64,000 nucleotides of DNA from Plecoglossus altivelis (lineage: Eukaryota > Chordata > Actinopteri > Osmeriformes > Plecoglossidae), in NCBI GenBank assembly GCA_036571765.1, contig BROE01000004.1:2768412-2832411 (forward strand). The letters are read 5' to 3'. Under the pieces are notes generated by a model, which was given only the letters and a program-made list of their open reading frames with translations, ran no database searches and was not told the origin of the DNA. The position numbers and the translations under genes are program-made. Position 1 is the stretch's first letter. Every line of letters starts with the position of its first letter. Below, piece by piece: positions 1-12,900 of this stretch.

Positions 1-104
1 GCACACAAACAAGACACACCCACTAAACAGGAACTGGACTTTGATTGGAAAACGATTCCTGGTCAGAGCAGGAAACATCTTTCATCAAGTGTGATGATGT
101 TTAC

Positions 105-2318
105 CTTTCTGGGAGGACCGGCCAGTCATTCTCAGATGGAATCCACTCAGGAAACACCCACGAAGAAGAGTGTTGATCACGACTGCAAAAGAGTAACCCG
201 TTTGCATTAGACTGGTTTCACACCACACCGCCCCCTACTGGCCACACACCAGAGATTCACCCTGAGTTCAGATGGGAGGGGTTGGGTGGGACAGGGAGTC
301 TGGTACTCACTATTTCTTGGTCATCTTGTTGGCATCCCACACCACTTTCATCAGGCAGTTAGGAAGTCCATTGGGAGCTTTGCCTTGTAAATTCAAGGAT
401 TTCTTCAGTAATATAAAACACAGACAACAGGGTGTTAAAATGAGGCCATGGTTGTCTGTTCCAGACACAGTCTGCTGTAGTCTACATCACGTGGAAGAGA
501 TGAGAGGGTCAAAGAAGCTTCTACAGGACACACAGGTGTCCACGGTCACTAAACCATCCTGCCACAGAACAGCCATGAGGATGGAAGTGGATGTTGCTTA
601 GTGCTTATAGCAGATCATCCTGTGTACCTTGCTTTGCATAAAGGATAAACCAACACATTATTGTAAGGAGGACGAAGAATATTGAGAGGTATCTCGTACT
701 CACCTGTGTCTTGTTTGGGGATTTGGCTGGTTTAGATAACTTGTACTCACCTGTGTCTTGTTTGGGGATTTGGCTGGTTTAGATTTGAGTTCCAGACGTT
801 CTGGTACTCCTTCATCTTCACTCTCCTCCTCTTGCTCCTCCTCCTCCTCCATGCCCAGCGGGACAAAGTCTTCATCCTCCACAGTGCTGTCGCAATCGGA
901 CGCAGGGGCTCCCTTCCTCTTCCTCTTCTTCCTGCCGCTCACAGCTGCCTGCCTGGGTTTCTGCTTGGGGGCGGGGCTAGGGGCGGGGCTGGGGGCGGGG
1001 CTGGAGGCGGGGCTGTCATCCGAACCAGGCTCACTCAAGACCTCTTTGGCCAAGTTTTGAAGGTACTTCAAAGCTCTGCAGGGTAAAACCATGTCATCAA
1101 ACATGACTGTTTGTTACTTATTGTGTGATCTTAAACTCTAGTCGCTAGCATGGTCATAAGGCGTAGCTGTCAGCAGATTGCAATGTCACAGGACCTAGCT
1201 GTTAGCTGCTAAAAATGTCACAGGACCTAGCTATTAGCTGCTAAAAATGTCACAGAATCTAGCTATTTGCTGCTAAAAATGTTACAGGACCTAGCTATTA
1301 GCATGGCCACAGGACCTAGCTATTAGCATGGCCACAGGACCTAGCTGTTAGCATGGCCACAGGACCTAGCTGTTAGCATGGTAATAAGACCTAGCTATTA
1401 GCTTCTTAGCATGCCACTGGACCTAGCTGTTAGCATGGCCCTAGCCGCTAGCTGCTACGTACGCTTTAGCTGCCCCCCTCCGTGGCCGGCCCCCAGGTGT
1501 GACGTCTGGCTCAGCCGGGGAGACGTCCTGGCGAGCGGCCGCAGGCCTGCTCTTACTCTGAGGCTTCTTCTTCTCTGGTTTCTCTTCTTCTTCTTCTGGT
1601 GATGCTGATGCCTTGGAGGTCTTCTTCTGGCTCGCAGGAGATTTTTTCACAGGAGTTTTTCTCTTAGCAGGAGTAGATCTTGCGCGTGCTGTTCTCCTAC
1701 ATTTCTTTGGAATCTCTTCCTCCTCTTCCTCCTCCTCTTCCTTCTCCTCCGCTTCACCATTGACACCTTTATCCATCTTGCTGGCTTTCCTCTTCACAGC
1801 ATATTTCTTTCCCAAGTCTTCCTCTGGACACTTTTTGGCAGGGGTTCTCTTTGGGGTCTTTGGCGTGGAGCTCTTTCTGGCAGGCGTGACTGAGGAGGAC
1901 TCAGGATCTGAGACTTGGAGCTTTAGCGGTTTCCTCCGCTGGCGTCCTGCAGAGCTGGGGGTTGTTACCTGGGCCACACCTGACACACCACAGGACAAAA
2001 GAGGGGCCGCTTTTTAATCAGCATCATGGAAATTTATCACCACATTTGGATAAGACACTTTCTATAGGCATTAATTGTATGTTGATTTGGATTAAAGCGT
2101 CTTTAAACTCAATTAAATGTATAACATAACGTTAATTTGAAAAGTTGATGAAGGAAAAAGTGCTTTAATCTTATTCCCGTTGTCTTGATGCACTCACGGT
2201 TCTCGGTGTCGTCTGCCTCTTCACCGGTGAAGCGAGAGGCAGCATCCCGTATAACTCCGTCAGTCTCTTCCTCCACCTCGCTAAGCTGCTCCGCCAACTT
2301 CTGACCCTCTTCCGCCAT
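105..2318 (-). CDS. gtf3c2: General transcription factor 3C polypeptide 2 (TFIIIC110), N-terminal part, runs off left edge
   Basis: TFIIIC subunit expected to act in the nucleus in RNA polymerase III promoter recognition. Coding exons read on the minus strand: 2318-2198, 1979-1463, 1075-751, 402-311 and 182-105; phases agree at every junction and all donors are GT. The start is the ATG at 2318 (MAEEGQKLAEQL). Exon 2 is basic, with Lys/Pro/Thr AT-hook-like stretches broken by an acidic Glu run. The junction of exons 2 and 3 reads GGRPRRGAAK then ALKYLQNLAKE, and exon 4 reads GKAPNGLPNCLM. Exon 5 has SSSWVFPEWIPSENDWP. All three blocks match vertebrate GTF3C2 from memory. The WD40 half of the protein must lie left of base 1. 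Exon 3 ends in a duplicated tail and donor, described separately. Confidence 0.9.
697..785 (-). repeat. 47-bp duplication of gtf3c2 exon 3 tail plus splice donor
   Basis: The last coding bases of exon 3 (SKPAKSPNKTQ) and the GTGAGTAC donor occur twice. The inner copy has its donor just left of 751 and the outer copy just left of 704. The shift is 47 bp, not a multiple of three. Use of the outer donor would add codons in a shifted frame, so the inner donor at 751 is taken as the real one: it joins in phase with the next exon. Confidence 0.85.
1190..1440. repeat. Minisatellite in gtf3c2 intron 2
   Basis: About ten imperfect copies of a roughly 22-28 bp unit built on CAGGACCTAGCTGTTAGCATG. It lies wholly in the intron between exons 2 and 3 and ends close to the donor of exon 2. 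Confidence 0.8.
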
Positions 2319-3383
2319 CACTTCTCGGTGCTCCGTCTCTCACTAGTCACTCAGTAATCACTACGACGGCTGGACGACATTGGCCGCACTGTCCTACGGA
2401 AAAGGCAGAGACATTAATGGACAGATCGTTGTATTACAGACGTGTGGTTGTAGGTCAGTGGTTAACGCTTTTGATTACAGAGAACGAGGTTGTTGGTTCA
2501 AATTCACCTGAACCGGTTTGGATGTCCTGACATTTCAACACTCACTCGTTGCCCGTCTTGACTTGAGTAAAACTAAGTAATATGATGTTAGATAGTTATA
2601 CTTTGTGTAGAGATAACTGATTGATGCACTCCTAGAGTTCTGCTATTCAACGAAATTTGCTGGACAATCCCACCGGGAGGAAATACTTTCTATGATAACT
2701 AGCTCCGGTTGGTTTGCGCCGTTAACAAGCTGTCAAAACACGTTGAAAGTACAGCTTGGTCATTGCTTTAGCAATACTATCATACCAGCTAACTGCTAGC
2801 TGTAAGCTAGCAAGACATATGGAGTTTACCGTAGTCTTTAGCATCCAGTAGGTATTTGTGATCATAATAAAAGATATAAATGAACTACCTCAAAGGATAG
2901 CTACTGTGATACAATGTTACATGTAGTGGAAATATCACCCATTTCGTCTTGGTCTCCGGTGGCAAACGGTTATGGACCTCGTTCTTCAAACAGGCGAGCT
3001 AGCGTTCCTGACCAACGCGGTATCGAATCCCATTCCATGCATTCAAATGTTTGCAGTACATTAAGTTCAACACCGCAAGTTACCGAATAGACACTCACCG
3101 GTTGATCAACAATCGTTCAATCGTCGTTCAACTAACTCCCGGTAGCAAGAATTGTATCTCTTCCTCAATATAATTTCATCTGACTTTACTTGCCATAGCC
3201 TTGGATGGAAACCGCCATCTGTAACGTGACCAGAGAAAACGATGGAAGCCACTGTCGCCCCCTCCTGTCAGAGAGTAGGAACTGCATCCGTGTGGAGGGG
3301 GGATATATATTTCGGCCAGGAGGGGTGCTGTTTCACACGGTACAGAAAAACAAGATGGCAAATTGAAGTTCAAAATGATGATG
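2319..3383. other. gtf3c2 upstream region and gap to znf512 3' end
   Basis: No coding exon is seen here. It should hold the gtf3c2 promoter, just right of its ATG at 2318. It also holds a tRNA-like SINE fragment near 2445-2620. No clear TATA box was found at a sensible distance from the gtf3c2 start. Confidence 0.5.
2445..2620 (+). mobile_element. tRNA-derived SINE fragment
   Basis: An A-box-like stretch (GGTCAGTGGTTAACGC) is followed about 35 bases later by a B-box-like stretch (GGTTCAAATTC). This is the arrangement of an internal Pol III promoter in a tRNA-derived SINE. A short unique-looking tail follows. The tRNA parent and SINE family were not identified. Confidence 0.55.
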
Positions 3384-3389
3384 TTTATT
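3384..3389 (-). terminator. Likely znf512 polyadenylation signal
   Basis: The plus strand reads TTTATT, that is AATAAA on the minus strand, about 1.2 kb past the znf512 stop codon. The 3' UTR between them is A/T-rich and also holds a C-run (3719-3733) and a G-rich run (about 4200-4240). Other signals are possible. Confidence 0.45.
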
Positions 3390-4586
3390 ACTTGTCACCT
3401 GTTATAACACTGCTGGAACTTTAAAGTAGCAGCACAATACTTCTAAAAAGTTATAATGCATTCAATATAGGTAATGCATGTTTGTTTTTTTTTCTTCCTA
3501 ATCTTTTAGACAATACATATATTCACAAAATGCTGTCACAAAGTGCTTTCTAATCCCTTTAAAAATTATAAAATGAACCGTCTCACTCAATTTACAAATG
3601 AGGGCACAGCTGTTCCAAGGTGAAGTTCAGAGTGATGTTTGATTCTCAGGGTGTTCTAGTGATAACAGTACATGCATCTTCTCTCTTGTTTGGTCACAGG
3701 AATCGGAAACTTCTAGACCCCCCCCCCCCCCCTTCCTAAACAACTTGTGTTTCAAAAGGCGACAAATGTTACATCGTTCATGAGATTCAATCCATCCCGT
3801 CCATCGCTGTTTTTTTTAAAAGTTTTTTTTAACACTTTAAATAAGTGTTTGTAAAGGCTTCAGGGGGAAGTGCAGATGCTACAACAAGAGGGAGAATAAC
3901 CCAAAAAAATTAAAACGCACATTTTGAAAGAGTTCAGAAGATTAAACACGACTGCATCTACTGTGTTTCCATTTGGACAAAAAAAACAAAAAATAATCCC
4001 AAACAACACAAGAGTAGACTTCACTGACACAACAGACCAACACCCTGCAGCACAGTACAGCAGAACACTACCCAGGATATAAAACGCAGGCTACTGTACA
4101 GAAACAACATGCTATTGGTTAAATACTCTGTGTATTTAAAGAGGTCTAACATACAAGGGTGATATTATAGATTCACAAGTGAGGCACAGTCTTTTCATAG
4201 AAGGGGGGAGGGGGGATGGGGAGGGTGGGGGGGGGGTTCAAAAGCTAAACACTTGTCACCACACCCACTCTAATTAAGGTTAGAAATGATTATTGAATCC
4301 TAAAGTTAGAATACAAGACAACTTCAAAAAGGAAAACGGAAAAAAGGAGTTAAAGTTCTGGAATACAAACAATTAGATCCATTATAGGTTGGATAACAAT
4401 GACCTCCGTGTTCAACCGACGGACAAAAACGCTTCGTCTTGTCTGGTTCCTGGGTGGCTGGAGCTGGTCGACGCCCTGGCCTGTGAGGAGAAGCGTTAGC
4501 ACCGTCACCTTCACCTCCTCACCTGCAGGAACATCCTCACCAGCCCCACGGTTCAAATCCAGGACACGACCCCCCACACGGTCCCC

Positions 4587-6881
4587 TTAGTTGTTGTTCC
4601 TGTGTCGCTTGGCAACCTCGGGCCCCGCGTCCATGACGACGGGCCTCTTCAGAGCCCATTGGTCGTGATGTCTCTGTCCCCCGGCTGCCTCGGTCTCTGA
4701 TTCGCTGCTGGAGCTGCCGCTGCTGCTGCTGCTGTGGCTGTCTCCGCCGTTAAACTTCCCTCCTCCTCCTCCTCCTCCTCCCCCTCGCTCCCTCCTCTTC
4801 CCCTCCGCCTCCCCCAGCGCCTCCCCTCTCTGAGAGTGAGGGGGATCGGGCCTGCGCTCCAGCCAGGATTCCAGGGGGGTGTACTGGAGGACGGGGGGCT
4901 GGGGAGGGTGGGGGGGCTGAGGGGGGTGGGGCTGCAGCTGAAGCTGCTGCAGCAGGGGTTGGTTCTGGTCGTGAAGGTGGGGGTGTTGGTACTGCAGGTG
5001 GTGCTCGTGATGAGACAGAAACTGCTGCTGGTGGAGAGGCTGCTCTGCAAGCTGTTGCTGTACGTGTTGTTGCTGCTGCTGCTGCTGTTGGTGGTGGTGT
5101 TGGTGCTGATGGTGTTGATGGTGTTGGTGGTGTTGGTGCAGCTCCTGATGGTGTTGGTGTTGCTGGTGATGGAGCAGGTCCAGGTGATGCAGGTGGTGCA
5201 GGTGCAGGTGGTGGTGATGGTTGCTGGATTCATCAGGACTGTATTTGGGTTTCATCTTCAGAAACTTCTCAAATTTAATAGACGCTTTCTTGTTCACCAC
5301 GAACCAGTCCTGGAAGAGAACACAAGTCAGTACATTCCCAGTAAAACCAGACCACTATACAGTACGTTCCCAGTAAAACCAGACCACTGTACAGTACGTT
5401 CCCAGTAAAACCAGACCACTGTACAGTACGTTCCCAGTAAAACCAGACCACTGTACAGTACGTTCACAGTAAAACCAGACCACTGTACAGTGCGTTCACA
5501 GTAAAACCAGACCACTGTACTGCACATATGGGATCAGGTAAAGACAGAGGTTGGGGGCAGCTTGCTGTACCTACCTGAGAATGGACAGAGTTGATGTGGT
5601 ACTTAACTCCGCTCTCAGAGTTAAACTCCTTGTTACAGATCAGACACCGATATTTCCCTGCCTCAAAGTCACCCTGCAGGCACAGGACAGAGACAGGTTA
5701 ACAGGGAGACAGGTTGACAGAGAGACAGGCTGACAGGGAGACAGGCTGACAGGGAGACAGGTTGGCAGGGAGACAGGTTGGCAGGGAGACAGGTTGGCAG
5801 GGAGACAGGTTGGCAGGGAGACAGGTTGACAGGGAGACAAGTTGGCAGAGAGACAGGTTGGCAGGGAGACAGGTAAGAATGAGCTGGTCTGGGCTAAAAA
5901 ATAAAAGCACAGTGACAGACTGTATGTTGTGCTTTCAACAACAACATAAATATAGTATTTCAAATATCATGTTTCAAAGAGATGCAAGAGTTTGTACAGC
6001 AGGAATCTCAACAGTCATCTCCATGGCCGTGTAGCGACCGGCCATGCAGCGATGGAGGTGTGGGAGAGGAGGTGTGGGAGAGGAGGTGTGGGAGTGGAGG
6101 TGTGGGAGAGGAGGTGTGGGAGAGGAGGTGTAGGAGAGGAGGTGTAGGAGAGGAGGTGTGGGAGAGGAAGTGTGGAAGAGGAAGTGTGGAAGAGGAGGTT
6201 TGGAAGAGGAGGTGTGGGAGTGGAGGTGTGGGAGTGGAGGTGTGGGAGTGGAGGTGTGGGAGTGGAGGTGTGGGAGTGGAGGTGTGGGAGAGGAGGTGTG
6301 GGAGAGGAGGTGTAGGAGAGGAGGTGTGGGAGTGGAGGTGTAGGAGAGGAGGTGTGGGAGAGGAGGAACGTACCCTGGTGCAGAGCCCCAGATGAGCCTT
6401 TAGTCCAGACACACTGGTGTAGACACAGTCACAACCCTGCAGGACAAGACACCAGTTAGCTACAGTTAGCTACAGTTAACTACAGTTAGCTACAGTTAAC
6501 TACAGTTAGCTACAGTTAGCTACAGTTAGCTACAGTTAGCTACAGTTAGCTACAGTTAGCTACAGTTAACTACAGTTAGCTAAGAGGAGGAGTCAGAGGA
6601 GATGGAGGAGCTCTAGGGAGATGGAGGAGCTCTAGGGAGATAGAGGAGCTCTAGAGGAGATGGAGGAGCTCTAGGGAGATAGAGGAGCTCTAGGGAGATA
6701 GAGGAGCTCTAGAGGAGCGTCTTCCTACCTGGTTGGGGCACTGGACCTTCCTCTGCAGCTTCACCTCGTTTTTCCACTTCCTCAGAACCTCCTGGCTGAA
6801 GGAGGGCAGGCCTGGGCGGGCGTACTTCAGCTGGGGACACAACGAGCTTCTGAGGTGGGGGGTGTGACCAAGGGACCACTG

Positions 6882-6913
<32 letters not shown>

Positions 6914-9900
6914 ACCGAGAGAGTATTGAGGGTGTGTGAGTGTGTGACCAAGAGAGTATTGGGTGTGTGTGTGTGTGTGTGTGTGACCGAGAGACCACTG
7001 AGAGTGTGTGTGTGTGTGATTGAGAGAGTATTGAGCGTGTGTGTGTGAATGCATGTGTGTGTGTGTGCGTGTGTGTGTGTGAGCGTGCGTGTGCATGTGT
7101 GTGTGTGTGCATGTGTGTGTGCATGTGTGTGTGTGTGCGTGTGTGTGTGTGCATGCGTGTGTGTGCATGTGTGTGTGTGCATGCGTGTGTGTGCATGTGT
7201 GTGTGTGCATGTGTGTGTGCATGCGTGTGTGCGTGCATGTGTGTGTGTGCGTGTGTGTGTGGTTGCTCCCCCTTACCTTGCGGTCGTCTGGTACCAGGTC
7301 TCGTAGGAACTTCTTCTTGGGCCAGTCCTTGGACAGCTCGTCGTTGGCGATCTCCTGCAGGTGGAACACGGCTACCTGTGCAGACTGGCGTTGCACACGC
7401 CCACTGTGGCTCCACTCAGCGTTGGGCTCCCGCTGGGCCTTCAGCCCCTCGTCCTCCTCCACCGGCTGGGGCACCTGTGGGGGATGGAAGGTCACCCTCA
7501 CACACACGCACACACACACGCACACGGCCCCTGACCAGGAGGGTCCTACCTAAGGAGTTCCTTCTCAGGGTTGGGGAGGGGGTGTGATCGTAGGTGTGTG
7601 GTATGGAAGGAAGGATGTTCGGAGTGAGGAGTGCAGTGTGGTGCTGGACTGACCGGGGCATGTTCTGACTTCAGATGGTACTCCAAACCAGCTTTGGACT
7701 TGTAAGCTTTGCCACAGTGGCTGCAGTTTAACAGCAGCTTCTCCAACTCCGACTCCTCCTTGCCACACTTCTTCATGTGGTACAAGTATCCCATAATACT
7801 GGTGAAGCTGCCAGTGCAGCCCTGCAGAGGGGAGACACGACCGTCACCACGGGGACGAGACCGTCGCCTCGGAGACGGCGGACACTCCGGAACGGAATTC
7901 AGAACGGTTCCGGAAACGGTGAATTCTCAGAACCAAGCTGGGCTAAGATATGATTGGTGGACAAACCTCTTTGGAGCATTTTAACCTTCCAAGCCTCTTC
8001 AGAACCTTCCTCAGTTTCTCCTTCACCGTGTGGTCGTCCAGAGCGACCCCGTCGCCTGGAGACGGCTGTCAACACAACAAGCAGAACTGTTACACTGTGT
8101 TCATGAAGCAGGTGCTGTCATCCACTATACAGGTGTGTCATCCACCATACAGGTGTGTCATCCACCATACAGGGGCTGTCATCCATTATACAGGTGCTGT
8201 CATCCATTATACGTGTGTTATCCACCATACAGGGGCTGTCATCCACTATACAGGTGCTGTCATCCACAACACAGGTGCTATCATTCACCACACAGGTGCT
8301 GTCATCCATTATACGTGTGTTATCCACCATACAGGGGCTGTCATCCACTATACAGGGGCTGTCATCCACTACACAGGTGCTGTCATCCACTATACAGGTG
8401 CTGTCATCCACCATACAGGTGCTGTCGTCTACCATACAGGTGCTGTCATCCACCATAGAGGTGCTGTCATCCACCATAGAGGTGCTGTCACCATACAGGT
8501 GCTGTCATCCACCATACAGGTGCTGTCACCATACTCTTCTTCATCTTCGTCATTTTCTCTTTCTTCTTTCCTCTCTCTTTCTTTTTTTCTCTCTCTTTTT
8601 TTCTTTATATTTTCCTTTTGCCTCTCTATTATCTCATTTCGAGTTTCTCTATCGATTTCTCTTTTCTCTTTCTTTCATTTCTTTCATTTTCTGTCCTTTC
8701 TCATGCTTTCTGATATTCTTCTTCAATTTTATCATTCTTCTGTTTTTCATTTCTTTTCTTTGTTCATTCTTTATTTTACATCTCTTTTCACTTTCTCTCC
8801 TATTATCTCTTTCTATACTTTCGCTTTTTTCGTTCTCTTCATTTTTTCCTTCGATCTTTTTCATTTTGTTCTTTCACTTTCTTTTTCCACTTTCTCTTCA
8901 TTTTTTTTCTTTCTTTTTCTCTTTCTCTCCATTTCGTTCTTTTTTTCTCATCTCTTCTCTCGTTTTTCTTCAATTTTTTTCTCTGTGTTCATTTCTTCTC
9001 ATTCGTTCTTTTTCTCTTCATTTCATTATTTTTTCTGTTTTTCTTCGCGTGATTAGTCTAAGTTTTTCTCGGCTTCTTTCCTCTTCCTTCCCATCCTATT
9101 TTCTTATTCTCACTTCTTTTCTACTTCTCTTTCTTCTCCTTTTCTTTCTTTTCTTTTTTTTCTCGTTTATTCTTTTTTTTCTTCTTTCATTCCTCACATT
9201 TCTCTTTCTTTTATACTTCTTTTCTCTCCTGCTTTTCTCTTTTTCTCAGTTTCTCTCTTTCTTTCTTTCATTCTTTTTCTTTCTTCATTTTTTCGTCCTA
9301 ACTTCACTTGTTGTCATTTCCTTCTTCTCCATTTCTTTTTGCTCTTCTTCTCAGTTTCATCCATTATACAGGTGCTGTCATCCATTATACGTGTGTTATC
9401 CACCATACAGGTGCTGTCACCATAGAGGTGCTGTCACCATACAGGTGCTGTCACCATACAGGTGCTGTCACCATACAGGTGCTGTCACCATACAGGTAGT
9501 ACAGACAGAACAGTGAAGTACAGAAGAAAGTTACAAAGCAGAATAACACGTCTGATTATTAAGTTGAAGACGAAGCTAGGAATGTTCTCCGTCACTTTAG
9601 ACTGAGTTTCATGTCCATCCTGCTGGAGTGTTGTTCTTACCAGGTTGCTGTGGTCGGCCATGATGTGATATTTCATCCCGGTAGAAGACTTGAGCTGTTT
9701 CCCGCAGTGCTGACAGGTGAATGGTGTCTGTACAGGACAGAAACACACTCAGACACGACACACATCTGTGCACCCCTGGTAACAGCCAACAGATGACGAC
9801 ATCTCCCCCAAAACTAAACAGAATAAGACCAATCCCATCCCCCAGCCAGCTGTCTGTGCACAGAGACAGGAGCCTAACCCTAAAAAGGTATGTTCAATCA

Positions 9901-12900
9901 ATCTGGCACATGATTGGACCTAAAACGTACATGCGTTTTGAGCACACAAACATAAGCGTATGTAGAAAAGTAATTTACCAGTCTGCATGACTCCATGTGT
10001 TTCTTGAGTCCTTCCACAGTCTTTCTGCTCACGCTCTTACATTTGGGGCACGTCACTCTGCCTTTATCCAGGATCTGTAGCTGCCAGCGTTCCTCCTGGC
10101 TGCCTGGTAAACAAAGACCGTTTACTGTTAGCGAGCAGTATGGGATGTTCTGGGATGTTTGTCCATTCGCTGAAGTCTTTCAGAAGAAGTGTATCTTGCA
10201 TGGCGAATAAAAAACGATTCTGAATCGCCCACCTAGCAACGATCATCGTTCAGAACGAAGGATGGGACTCGTCCCTCTTAGACCTCGAGCGTTAGCGTAA
10301 ATAACGGAAGTAACTTGCTCATCGTGGTCACCGATATGATTGGGCCAGCTTTGCGAAGCTGAACGCACTACGCCGTAATTGACGGTAGATGACAAGATTT
10401 GCGAGCTAAATTTGATCTGCAAGAGGATTTATGGTGACACAGTTGGTTGTCATCGTGTATAATTTCACTACGTTAAGAATAAAAATGAATCATAAATTGA
10501 GTCATGACTTTACAACTGTTTACATATCGTGTTTGAGAAGCGACAGTTAGCCAACGTTAGCTTTGAGCTTTTTTAGGGTTTGGTTGCTATGGGTGACCAG
10601 CTACGCTCGCTCGGTGAAATCGGTACATCCGTGTTGTGATGACGCGATCTCATGTTTGAAATATTCAATCTAGATGTAAAGAATGGGTTTGGTGCCTCTT
10701 CAACCGACCAAGATCAGACATTTACTCGTGGGAAAGAAGAGAGGGAAGCGTTGTAAAGAAAGCTAGCTACCTATCAACCTGAAACTCTTTTCTGATCTGC
10801 TATCGTTGGCAGAATAACATAAGAAAACAGGTTTTTATGATCCCAAACTGAACTGCCTCTGAATAACCGACATCATTCTGTCGGGGTGAAGGGCTGAAGT
10901 GATGGGTATTATGAGGGAATCCCAGGCAGTGGTTCATCCACATCTCCTACCTGGAGGGTAAACAGGAGGTTCCTTCTTGGTCGAGAAGGAGATGGGGATC
11001 TTGTTCTTGGGTTCCTCTGAGGATTGGGACGGCGTTGGACTGGCCTGGGAGAAGGTACCGCCCCCCAGACTGTTCTGGGAAAAACTGCCACCAACCAGAC
11101 TGTTCTGAGAGAAGCCAGCAGCAACAGGATTGGTCTGGTTGTAACCACTGGAAACGGGAGCTGGAACTATCAGAAACAGGAAAAGGCATTTAGTGGAACG
11201 GTTCGATTAGAAAGACGGAGAAACGATTTATGAAGCACTGCAATCTTGCTGGTAACCTTGAATTATATCTTTAAATAAAAAATTAAAAAACTGTGTTCAT
11301 TCAGCAGACGTTATCCAAAAGTGACATACAGATGTGGGAGGATTCTAACCTCACGACCTCCTGATCTCCAGTCAAACGTTCCTTCACAGAGCTAAAGCCT
11401 TCCCTAGATAGGAGACGTTTGCAGAGAGGATGAAACGAGTGTCTAACCTGTCAGTCTGACTTCAGGAGAGAAGCTGGGGACGGGTGCTGATCTCTCCATT
11501 TCTACTCTCGGCATTTTCTTCATGATGAAATCTGAGAGACAACATGGCAGGGTTAGTTTGAAGTCGAGTTAGTTTGTGATGTGAGATGGGAAGGACCTTC
11601 CAAACAGTCTTGACACCCTCCTCTTCCCTTCGCTGCCTTCAGTACACATCGGACCAGACCCAGAAGGTGAGGGAGAAACCTGTACAGTGAGACAGGTGTA
11701 GGACTGGAACATGACGTGGGTAAATCATGCTATGCCTACCGTTCCTCCATGTCTGTTCCTGCCCCCTGTCTCTCCCCTGGTCCAGGTGTGGGACAGGGCC
11801 AGGGATGGGGCCAGGGCCAGGGCCCAAGCTGGAGCTGAGGCTGGGCCAGCAGTCTTTAGCCACCAGCCTTGGGGGCATCCTGGTCAGGGGCGGGGCAAAG
11901 CCCCCCTCCATCCCATTGGCCAGGCTGGATGACATCACAGAGCAACAGGAAGTGTCAGGGACAGGGTAGCCCACACCCACAGGACCTGGAGTGACATTCT
12001 GCAAGTCTTCGTACCTGGAAAGAACAAGACAGTTTGGCTGAAATGTAGATTCTAGTTTGTCTGTTAACAGCAGTGGAGCAGAAAGCAGTCATGGTAAACT
12101 TTATGACCATTTGCGGTGCTCGTATTATTGCACAACTGTACTGGAGATAAATGTTTATATGAGATGTGTTGGTCTTCCAGCTGGAGCTGTTAGCTTGGTG
12201 AGCGAAGACGTGGCTGTTTACCTTTTCCTCCCGTAGGTTCTCTTCATCTTCTGGGCTTCCAGGGCTTGAGCCTCGTCATTCTGAAACACGTGCAGAACAG
12301 GAACACAGTGTGGCGCGGTGTGCAGCATCCACCAGACTGCAGCTACGTAGACTGCAGCTACGTAGACTGCAGCTATGTAGACTGTAGATAGCACATACTG
12401 CATCCACCAGACTGCAGCTACGTAGACTGCAGCTACGTAGACTGCAGCTACGTAGACTGCAGGTAGCACATACTGCAGCTACGTAGACTGCAACATCCAC
12501 CAGACTGCAGCTACGTAGACTGCAGCTACGTAGACTGCAGCTACGTAGACTGCAGATACACATACTGCAGCTACGTATACTGCAGATACATAGACTGCAG
12601 AAACAGACTGCAGCTACGTAGACTGCAGATACGTGGACTGCAGATAGCACATACTGCAGCTACGTAGACTGCAGCTACATAGACTGCAGCTACGTAGACT
12701 GCAGATACGTAGACTGCAGATACGTAGACTGCAGCTACGTAGACTGCAGAAACAGACTGCAGCTACGTAGACTGCAGATACACATACTGCAGCTACGTAG
12801 ACTGCAGCTACGTAGACTGCAGATACACAGACTGAATACTGCAGCAGCACTAGAGTGATGCTGCTAGGAGTCCAGCGTGTCGACTGCACCTTTAGGCTGA

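Noticed and set aside
7039..7587. Long open frames of Cys/Val or His/Thr
   Set aside because: They are GT/CA microsatellite read in frame within znf512 introns; no homology, and they overlap real exons on the other strand.
8155..9516. 453-residue plus-strand Phe/Ser/Leu frame
   Set aside because: Produced by the polypyrimidine block and 21-bp repeats; antisense to znf512 and without coding features.
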